Assembly (NCBI RefSeq): GCF_002950945.1
Contig: NZ_CP012673.1
Coordinates: forward strand, 10,864,501-10,928,500
Length of the DNA: 64,000 nt
DNA from: Sorangium cellulosum
GTDB taxonomy: Bacteria > Myxococcota_A > Polyangia > Polyangiales > Polyangiaceae
Direction: 5' to 3'
Made by a program: the position numbers and the translations under genes. Below, one piece after another: positions 25,611 through 32,500 of this stretch; position 1 is the stretch's first letter, and every line of letters starts with the position of its first letter. The notes beneath the pieces were generated by a model that was given only the letters and a program-made list of their open reading frames with translations, searched no databases and was not told the DNA's origin.

Positions 25611-26363
25611 ATGTCGTTCGTCTCCTCCGCCCGCGCCACCGCGCTCCACCCCGAGTTCCGCCGCGGCGCGCGCGACATGCTGGCGCTGTCGTTCGGCATC
25701 GCCGCCTGGGGCCTCGTGACCGGCGTCGCCATGGTCAAGAGCGGGCTCGCGCCCCCGCTCGCAGCGCTGATGTCGCTCCTGGTCTTCGCCGGCAGCGCGC
25801 AGCTCGCCGCGATGCCGCTCATCACGTCCGACGCGCCGATCTGGGTCGTCTGGGCCACCGCCACCTGCGTGAACCTGCGCTTCGTGATCTTCAGCGCGAT
25901 GTGGCGCCCCTACTTCGCGCGCTTCCCGCGCTGGAAGCGGTGCCTGTTCGGCTACGTCAGCGGCGACCTCAACTACGTCATGTTCATGAAGCGCTTCCCC
26001 GAGCCGACCCCGGCGCCCGAGCACGAGCCGTACTTCTGGGGCGGCGTCGCGACGAACTGGTCCGCCTGGCAGGGCTCCTCGCTCGCCGGCATCGCGCTCG
26101 CCAACGTCGTCCCGGTCGCGTGGGGCCTCGGCTTCGCCGGCGTGCTCGCGCTGCTGGGGATCACCTGCTCGCTGCTGCAGGACAGGGCCACCTGGCTGGC
26201 CGGCGGCACCGCCGCCGCCGCCGCGGTCGCGGCCTACGCCCTGCCGCTGAAGCTCAACATCCTGCTCGCGATCGCCGTCGCGGTCGCGGTCGGCCTCGGC
26301 GTCGAGGCGGCCGAACAGGCGCGGCGGCGCGCGCGCGAGCGCGCCGCGGAGGCCCGTCGATGA
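25611..26363 (+). CDS. azlC: AzlC-family branched-chain amino acid exporter, large subunit
   Basis: 250 residues from ATG 25611. Membrane segments include LALSFGIAAWGLVTGVAM, LAALMSLLVFAGSAQLAAMPL, VVWATATCVNLRFVIFSAMW and several C-terminal helices (VLALLGITCSLL, AAAAVAAYALPL, LLAIAVAVAVGLGV). The FAGSAQ segment and the Asn-Leu-Arg in a conserved helix are diagnostic of AzlC/YgaZ. With AzlD it exports branched-chain amino acids and analogues across the inner membrane. The stop overlaps the azlD start by 4 bp (ATGA), the classical azlCD arrangement. A long N-terminal extension in frame contains a pyrimidine-rich non-coding tract and is not part of the gene. Confidence 0.9.
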   Translation: MSFVSSARATALHPEFRRGARDMLALSFGIAAWGLVTGVAMVKSGLAPPLAALMSLLVFAGSAQLAAMPLITSDAPIWVVWATATCVNLRFVIFSAMWRPYFARFPRWKRCLFGYVSGDLNYVMFMKRFPEPTPAPEHEPYFWGGVATNWSAWQGSSLAGIALANVVPVAWGLGFAGVLALLGITCSLLQDRATWLAGGTAAAAAVAAYALPLKLNILLAIAVAVAVGLGVEAAEQARRRARERAAEARR

Positions 26364-26689
26364 GCTCGTGGGAGACCGCCGTCACCATCGTCGGCCTCGC
26401 GCTGATCACGCTGTTCACCCGCAGCTTCTTCCTGTACCCCGACCAGGATCTCTCGATGCCCGGCTGGCTCAGGCGGGGCCTGCGCTACGCGCCCCTCGCG
26501 GCGCTGGTGGCCGTGATCGCGCCCGAGGTGCTGATGACACACGGGCACCTCATCGAGACCCTCAAGGACGCGCGGCTGCCCGCCACCGTCGCGGCCGGCG
26601 CCTACTACTTCTGGCGCCGCGACATCCTCGGCACCATCGTCACCGGGATGGCGGTGCTCCTCCCGCTGCGCCTCGGCCTCGGCTGGTAG
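26360..26689 (+). CDS. azlD: AzlD-family branched-chain amino acid exporter, small subunit
   Basis: 109 residues with four hydrophobic segments (AVTIVGLALITLFTRSFFL, APLAALVAVIAPEVLM, LPATVAAGAYYFW, ILGTIVTGMAVLLPLRL). The TRSFF and Leu-rich Ala-Pro motifs fit the AzlD/YgaH partner of AzlC. ATG 26360 overlaps the azlC stop, so subunit synthesis is coupled. It ends 10 bp from the convergent P450 gene. Confidence 0.88.
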   Translation: MSSWETAVTIVGLALITLFTRSFFLYPDQDLSMPGWLRRGLRYAPLAALVAVIAPEVLMTHGHLIETLKDARLPATVAAGAYYFWRRDILGTIVTGMAVLLPLRLGLGW

Positions 26690-26698
26690 GCGCGCGCG

Positions 26699-28069
26699 TC
26701 AGAACAGCACGGGCAACCGCGCCAGCCCGCGCAGGACGGACTCGCCCCAGCGCACCTCGCCGGCGGGCACGGCGAGCCTGAGGTCCGGGAAGCGGCGGAA
26801 GAGCGTCTCGAAGGCGATCTGCCCCTCCATCCGCGCCAGCGGCGCGCCCACGCAGAGGTGAATGCCCTTGCCGAACGCGATGTGCCGATCGGCGTCGGGG
26901 CGGGAGATGTCGAACACCTCCGGGTTGGCGAAGCGCTCGGGATCCCGGTTCGCCGAGGCCAGGCCCACCATGATCGGCTCTCCCCTCGGGATGGCCGTCC
27001 CGCCGAGCTCGAGATCCTCCTTGGCGATCCGCCGGCTGATGAAATCGACAGGACCCCAGCACCGCAACGTCTCCTCGACCATCCCCTTCACGAGCCCGGG
27101 ATCCGCCTTGAGCTTCGCCAGCTGGTCCGGATGGGTGAGCAGCCCGAAGACGCCGTTGCCGATCAGGTTCACGGTCGTGACGTGGCCGGCGAGGAACAGG
27201 ATGAGGACCATCGACAGGACCTCGTCCTCGTCGAGCTTGTCGCCGTCCTCCTCGGCCCGGATCAGCTGGCTTATCATGTCGTCCGTGGGCCTCCGGCGCT
27301 TCTCCGCGAACAGGTCGCGCAGGTACGCGGTGAACTGCCGCATCCCCGCCCGCGCCTCCTCCTCCAGCTCGCGGCCCCGGCGGTTCACCTTGAGCAGGTT
27401 CTCGGTCCACCCGCGCACCTGCTCCCGGTCCTCCCGCGGGATGCCGAGCATGTCGCAGATCACCGTGACCGGCAGCGGGTAAGCGAACGCCTTGACGAGC
27501 TCCATCGCGCGATCCGGCGCCGCCTCCCCGCGCTCCGCGGCCGCGCGCGCGGCGTCGTCGAGCAGCTCGTCGGTGATCTGCTGGACGCGCGGCCGCAGCG
27601 CCTCCATCGCGCGCGCCGAAAAGCTCGGCTGGACGAGCTTGCGCAGCCGCCCGTGATCCGGCGGATCGGCGCTGAGGATGCTCCTCTCGATCGGGCGGAG
27701 CTCCTCCGGGAGGGGGGGCAGCTTCTTTTGCTGCTCCGGGGTCATGGCCGAGCGCGGGTCGGCCGAGAAGCGGCTGTCGAGCAGCGCGGAGATCACCTGC
27801 TCGTAGCGGGTGACGAAGAGGTGGTCGCGCGCCATGAACGCGCGGAACTCGGGGGCCACCTCGCCCTCCTTCCCCTCGACGCAGAAGGACACGCGGGCCA
27901 CCGGCGCCTTCGCGCGCAGCTCCGCGTACGCGTCGTAGGACACATGCGGGTCCAGGTGGATCTTCGCGACGTCCGGCTGCGGCGCCTCCGCCGCCGTGAC
28001 GGCGCCGCCGCGCTCCGACCTCGGGTGCGCCGGCGTCTCTTGCGTTGCATTCGACTCTTGCATTGTCAT
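26699..28069 (-). CDS. cytochrome P450
   Basis: 456 residues of bacterial class I P450 type. Visible signatures are the I-helix LFLAGHVTTVN, the K-helix ExxR (EETLRCWG, followed by FISRRI) and the heme-binding loop FGKGIHLCVGAPLAR, with Cys near residue 404. The I-helix acid normally preceding Thr-Thr (AGx[D/E]TT) is Val here, which would alter proton delivery during oxygen activation. Residues 1-35 are a polar extension. It follows a TetR gene by 1 bp and is presumably controlled by it. No ferredoxin or reductase is adjacent, so redox partners must come from elsewhere. The substrate is unknown. Confidence 0.93.
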   Translation of the reverse strand: MTMQESNATQETPAHPRSERGGAVTAAEAPQPDVAKIHLDPHVSYDAYAELRAKAPVARVSFCVEGKEGEVAPEFRAFMARDHLFVTRYEQVISALLDSRFSADPRSAMTPEQQKKLPPLPEELRPIERSILSADPPDHGRLRKLVQPSFSARAMEALRPRVQQITDELLDDAARAAAERGEAAPDRAMELVKAFAYPLPVTVICDMLGIPREDREQVRGWTENLLKVNRRGRELEEEARAGMRQFTAYLRDLFAEKRRRPTDDMISQLIRAEEDGDKLDEDEVLSMVLILFLAGHVTTVNLIGNGVFGLLTHPDQLAKLKADPGLVKGMVEETLRCWGPVDFISRRIAKEDLELGGTAIPRGEPIMVGLASANRDPERFANPEVFDISRPDADRHIAFGKGIHLCVGAPLARMEGQIAFETLFRRFPDLRLAVPAGEVRWGESVLRGLARLPVLF

Positions 28070-28070
28070 G

Positions 28071-28718
28071 TCAACCTCCCTCTTTGTCCCTGGGATAGAT
28101 GCTCAGGTCCCTGCTCGCAGCCCCCGCGCGCGCGCCTGCCAGCACCACGTCCACGATCGCCGCGGCGTGCTCCTCGGTCAGCGGCTCATTCGTGAGCATG
28201 ATGTACGTGACGATCGGTGAATACACGAGCTCGACCACGAGCTCCGCGCTGGTCCCCTCGGGCAGCTCGCCGCGCGCGATCCCGCGCCGGATAGGCTCCA
28301 TCCGCCGCGCGTAATTCTCCATCCTCAAGTTGCGCGCGATCTCCTCGACCTCCTGATCGACGCGCTCGGGCAACATCATGCGCAGGACGCCCCGGCCGAC
28401 AGGGGAGCTCGCCCACGCGGACATGCTCTGGATATGCTCCAGCAGATCTCCGCGCAGCGTGCCCGTGTCCGGCGCCGCCTGCTCCTCGGTGATCTGCCGC
28501 AGCGCCGCCGCCACGAGCGCGCTCTTCGTCGGCCAGCGCCGGTAGATCGTCGTCTTGTTCACCCCCGAGCGCACGGCCACCTCCTCGACGCGCAGCGCCG
28601 CATACCCCACGCGGCCCAGCTCCTCCGCCGTGGCCCTCAGGACCTCCGAGACGACCCTCGCGGCACGCCCACGCGTGTGGAGACCTTCCGTGCGGCGAGT
28701 GCTTCGCTCCGCGTTCAT
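28071..28718 (-). CDS. TetR-family transcriptional regulator
   Basis: 215 residues. The helix-turn-helix lies at ~40-72 (VEEVAVRSGVNKTTIYRRWPTKSALVAAAL), the typical TetR DNA-binding pattern with Thr-Thr-Ile-Tyr-Arg-Arg-Trp. The C-terminal ligand domain (ERVDQEVEEIARNLRMENYARR, AELVVELVYSPIVTYIML) is similar to the TetR_C/AefR-like group. It is the first gene of a two-gene operon with the P450 (1-bp gap). Two matching inverted repeats, GGCAAC-N5-GTTGC(C/A), lie 38-93 bp upstream of its start and are probable autoregulatory operators. The inducer is presumably the P450 substrate or product. Confidence 0.93.
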   Translation of the reverse strand: MNAERSTRRTEGLHTRGRAARVVSEVLRATAEELGRVGYAALRVEEVAVRSGVNKTTIYRRWPTKSALVAAALRQITEEQAAPDTGTLRGDLLEHIQSMSAWASSPVGRGVLRMMLPERVDQEVEEIARNLRMENYARRMEPIRRGIARGELPEGTSAELVVELVYSPIVTYIMLTNEPLTEEHAAAIVDVVLAGARAGAASRDLSIYPRDKEGG

Positions 28719-28755
28719 CTATTTTTGTGATCCGTGATACAGGAAGCCACCCAAA

Positions 28756-28772
28756 GGCAACTTCTAGTTGCA
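28756..28772. promoter_or_regulatory. proximal TetR operator candidate
   Basis: GGCAAC-TTCTA-GTTGCA, an inverted repeat with one mismatch and a 5-nt spacer, centred about 46 bp upstream of the TetR start. Confidence 0.55.
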
Positions 28773-28794
28773 AATTAGCCCGCCCTGGCGGGAT

Positions 28795-28811
28795 GGCAAC
28801 CCCATGTTGCC
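28795..28811. promoter_or_regulatory. distal TetR operator candidate
   Basis: GGCAAC-CCCAT-GTTGCC, a perfect 6-bp inverted repeat with a 5-nt spacer and the same half-sites as the proximal site. The centres are 39 bp apart, close to four helical turns, so both dimers would lie on the same face of DNA. Confidence 0.6.
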
Positions 28812-29139
28812 AAAAAAAACGTGCACCCGCTCGGAGCGGAGCCGCGTGGTGCAGCAACGTCCGAGCAGGCCCGGTGATATTCACCTTAAACGGAAATAGC
28901 CAGTCTACCGGGAACCCCGGGAAGGCTCAGGGAGTCGACGTCGCAGGGGAGGGGGCCGGGCGTGGGTCAGCGCCCCAGGATCGCTAGAACACCGATCACG
29001 TTGAGGAACGAGAGATGAACCGCCAAGGCGCCAAGGGCGCCAAGGGCGCCAAGATATTTTCTTCTCCTTCTTGGCGTCCTTGGCGCCTTGGCGGTTCGAA
29101 AATCTGCTCGTTTCAGACGGGTTCAACCCGTTTGTCGCT
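28812..29139. other. intergenic region between TetR promoter and TOMM precursor
   Basis: 328 bp with no gene. It contains an A8 run (28812-28819 region) beside the distal operator, a GC-rich stretch, and the long palindrome at 29017-29097. The left part probably belongs to the TetR promoter region and the right part to the 3' end of the TOMM precursor transcript. Confidence 0.55.
29017..29097. terminator. long near-perfect palindrome downstream of the TOMM precursor
   Basis: Left arm GAACCGCCAAGGCGCCAAGG... pairs with right arm ...CCTTGGCGCCTTGGCGGTTC over about 28 bp with one mismatch. The left arm has additional copies of GGCGCCAAG. The structure starts 43 bp beyond the precursor stop. On the minus strand it would form a very stable hairpin, acting as a terminator or 3' stabiliser. 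The unit looks like a dispersed intergenic palindrome rather than a gene-specific terminator. Confidence 0.6.
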
Positions 29140-29532
29140 CTAGCCGCAGCCGCAGAAGCACTTCGGGGTCGGCTGCGACGAGTGGTCGCCCAGCACGACG
29201 AGCCCGTCCGCGAGATCATCGGGGCGCTTCGGCAGCCCGATCGTCAACGTCCCCGTCGACTTGGAGGTCCTCGAGAAGACGGAAGGATCGATGTTGACGG
29301 CCGGCAGCCTCTGCTCCGCGTCCGCGAGGTCGGCGACCTCGACGACCTTCAGATCGAGGGCCGGGGGCACGTCGTAACCCACCTCGTGCATCGCGGCGCG
29401 GGCGTCGGCGAGCAGGCGCGCCTGGAAGCCGGGATCCCTCCAGGCCTTGTTCACGGCCCTGAGCCAGGCGCCGGTCCAGAGGATCCACCCTTCCACGAAA
29501 GCCTCGTCCCCACTGCCGATGTTCATCGTCAT
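29140..29532 (-). CDS. TOMM/RiPP precursor with nitrile-hydratase-like leader and Cys-Gly core
   Basis: 130 residues. Residues ~20-75 resemble nitrile hydratase alpha-type leaders (NHLP): WLRAVNKAWRDPGFQARLLA followed by DARAAMHEVGYDVPPALDLKVVE, with the W..A..DP.F...LL.D.R..L...GYDVP signature. The C-terminus after a Ser-Ser-Gln-Pro-Thr-Pro segment is Lys-Cys-Phe-Cys-Gly-Cys-Gly-stop, a small Cys/Gly core suited to heterocyclisation. This fits the NHLP/BMA_0021-type TOMM precursors. It begins 37 bp after the stop of the kinase-cyclase gene on the same strand, and that kinase family is typically found with TOMM clusters. A likely cyclodehydratase is at 3386-5584. Export and protease genes are not nearby. 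Start ATG 29532 (GGAG 13 bp upstream) or ATG 29526. Confidence 0.82.
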   Translation of the reverse strand: MTMNIGSGDEAFVEGWILWTGAWLRAVNKAWRDPGFQARLLADARAAMHEVGYDVPPALDLKVVEVADLADAEQRLPAVNIDPSVFSRTSKSTGTLTIGLPKRPDDLADGLVVLGDHSSQPTPKCFCGCG

Positions 29533-29569
29533 ATGTCTTGTTCTTCTCCGTGTTCACTTCCGTGCTCGC

Positions 29570-32500
29570 TCACCCTGGCGTCGTGCCAAGCTCGTCGAGC
29601 AGCGTCCTCGCCTCGATCAGATCCGGGAGCGCGAGCCCCGCGGCGAACGTGCCCAGGCTCGTCGAGAGCAGCCCCCTCGCCTCCGCGGCGCGGCCGCCTG
29701 CCCGCAGCGCGCGGCTCAGCGCGACGGTCGCGCGCAGCTCGAACGTCCGGGCGCCCTGCGCGCGCGCGACCTCCGCGGCCCGCCGGAAGCAGGCCTCGGC
29801 GACGCCGGGGCCCGTGCCCCGCGCCAGGTGGCAGGCGCCCTGGAGGCGCAGGAGCTCCGGCAGGTAGAAGCGCGCGCCGGTGTCCTCGGCCTCGCGCACG
29901 CAGCCGTCGAGGCGCTCTAGCGCGGCGTCGTGCCGGCCCAGCGCGGACTCGATCTCCGCCGGGATCGAGCACCAGTACGACCACGCCGAGCGCTGGCCGG
30001 CGGCCTCGACGAAGCCGAGCGCCTGCGTCGCGCCCTCGAGGTCGACGTCGGCCCAGGCCCGGACCAGGTTGCCGTAGGCCAGGTTGAACGGCATCGGCTG
30101 GCGGCTCGACAGCTCCCGGAGGCGGTCCGTGAGCGCGACGATCCGGTCGCGGTCGCGGCGGTAGTGGTGCAGCGTGGCGAGGGCGAACAGCACCCCGCCG
30201 CTCGTCTGCGCGTGGCCGAGCGCGTCGATCCGGGCGAGCGCGCGCGCCTCGTGCTCCGCCGACCGCTCCGCGTCGCCCGTCAGCCACAGCACGGAGCTCA
30301 GCATGGCGTGGGCCGGCGCCGCGGGATCCGAGCCGTACGTGAAGGCGTGGCCGCCGTGCGCCGCCGGATCGAAGAGCGCGAGCGCGCGCTCGCTGCAGGA
30401 CCGCGCCGCGTCGAGCCGCCCGTCCATGAGCGCGAGGTGCGTCAGGACCGGGAGCACCGCGACCTGCCGCTCCGCGTCCCCGGCCCCCTCCGCGAGCGAG
30501 AGCAGCCGCTCGGCGACGCCGCGCGCCTCGGCGCGCCGGTTGCTCCCGTAATGCAGGAGCGCGATCGCCCAGAGCGTCGGGAACATCTCCGGCCGGTCGC
30601 CGAGCGCGTCGATCAGCGCCTGGGAGCGCTCCAGCGTCGCGGCGTACTCCGGCGACGTGAACCCCCGCGTGGCCATCAGCGCGGGGGTGATGACGCCGTT
30701 CATGGCGAGCTCCCGCTCCGCGCGCTCCCGCTCGTCCTCGATCGCGTCGAGCCACCCGATCGCCTGCCGCGCGTGCGCGATCGCCTCGGTGTTCGCCGAT
30801 CGCGCGAGCGCCGACGCCGCGGCGCGGTGCGCGTACCCGAGCGCGCGCCGGGTCTGCTCCGCCGCGCCGTGGTGGAGCGAAAGGAGCTCCGGCCGCTCCT
30901 CCGCGACGCCCGGGAACCGCTGCTCCAGCGCCTCGGCGATGCGCGCGTGCACCTCGCGGCGCGACCGCTTGAGCATCGACTCGTACGCCGCGTCGCGGAC
31001 CAGCGCGTGCTTGAAGAGGTACGCCGGGTTCCGGAGGCGCCGCTTGCGGTGCACGAGGTCGGCGGCGACGAGGCGATCGAGGTCCTCCTGCACCGCGGCG
31101 GCGCCCTGCGGGCTCACGGCGGCGAGCAGCTCGAAGGTGAACTCGCGCCCGATCGCCGCGGCCACCTGGGCCGTCGACTTGGCCTGGCCCAGCCGGTCGA
31201 GGCGCGCCGTGAGCAGGCTCCGCAGCGTGCTCGGGACCTCGGCGTCCGAGAGGGGGCCGGCGAGCGTGTAGCGGCCGTCCCGCTCGGCGAGCGCGCCGGA
31301 CTCGATCATCGACCGGACGAGCTCCTCGACGAAGAGCGGCACGCCGTCGGTGCGGCCCGCGACGGCATCGATCACCTCGGGCGGCAGCGCGCGGCCCCCC
31401 GTGACCTTCGCGGCCATCTGCTCGATCTCGGGCCGCTCCAGGCGGCCGAGCTGGAGCGGGAGCACCGCCGAGGACGACCACGCGGGGGAGAGGTCGGCGC
31501 GCGCGGCGCGCGCGCAGAACACGGCCAGCAGGCGGGACGACGGCACCTCGGCCACGAGCTGCTCGAGCAGCTCCAGGGTCGTCGGGTCGGCCCAGTGCAG
31601 GTCCTCGATCACGAGGACGACCGGCTCCCGCTCGGCCATCTCGAAGAGGAGCGAGAGGATCACGTCGCGGGTCAGCTCCCGCTGCTTCTTCGGCGGGGCG
31701 TCGAGCGGGCGGAAGCGCTGCGGCAGCGGGATGGAGAGGAGCGAGGCGAAGAGGGGCATCGCCTCGGCGAGGTCGAAGCCGTGCCCCGAGAGCCACGCCT
31801 CGAGCCGCTCGGCGCGCGCGGCGTGCCCGTCGGCGCGGCCTGGATCGAGGAGCCGCTCGATCAGGTCGACGATCGGGTAGAGGGCGCTGTTCGCGGCGTC
31901 GGGCGCGCAGCGGCACTCGAGCCAGGTGTGTGCGTCGGCGCGGATGCGCTCGCCGAGCTCGCGGACGAGGCGGGTCTTGCCGATGCCCGGCTCGCCCGTG
32001 ACGAGCACGGCCTGGCCGGCTCCGCTCCGCGCGTGGATCCAGCGCTCGAGCAGCGTGTCGAGCTCGCGCTGGCGGCCGACCAGGGGCGTCTTCGCGCCCG
32101 CGGCCGGCTCGCCCTCGGTGAGCTGGTAAATCTCCATGGCCCCGCCGCCGTCGAGCGGGCGCACGCCGTCGGGCTCCAGCGCGAAGTGTCCGCGGAGCAG
32201 CCGGTAGGCGTCCCCGCTGACGAGCACGCCGCCGGGCTGCGCGAGCGCGGAGAGCCACGACGCGAGCTTCGGCGTGGTCCCGACGACGTACCCCGGCCCG
32301 GCGCTCGGGGACGGGCGCAGCTCGCGCGCGACCACGATGCCGGTGTGCACGCCGATGCGCAGGTCGACGCGCACGCCGCGCTCGGCCTCGCGGGCGTCGC
32401 TCTGCCGGCGGACGCTCGCCACCATGCGCAGGGCCGCGAGCGCCGCGCGCCGGGGGTCGTCCTCGCGGGCGCGCGGGTAGCCGAAGTAGAAGAGGCTCGC

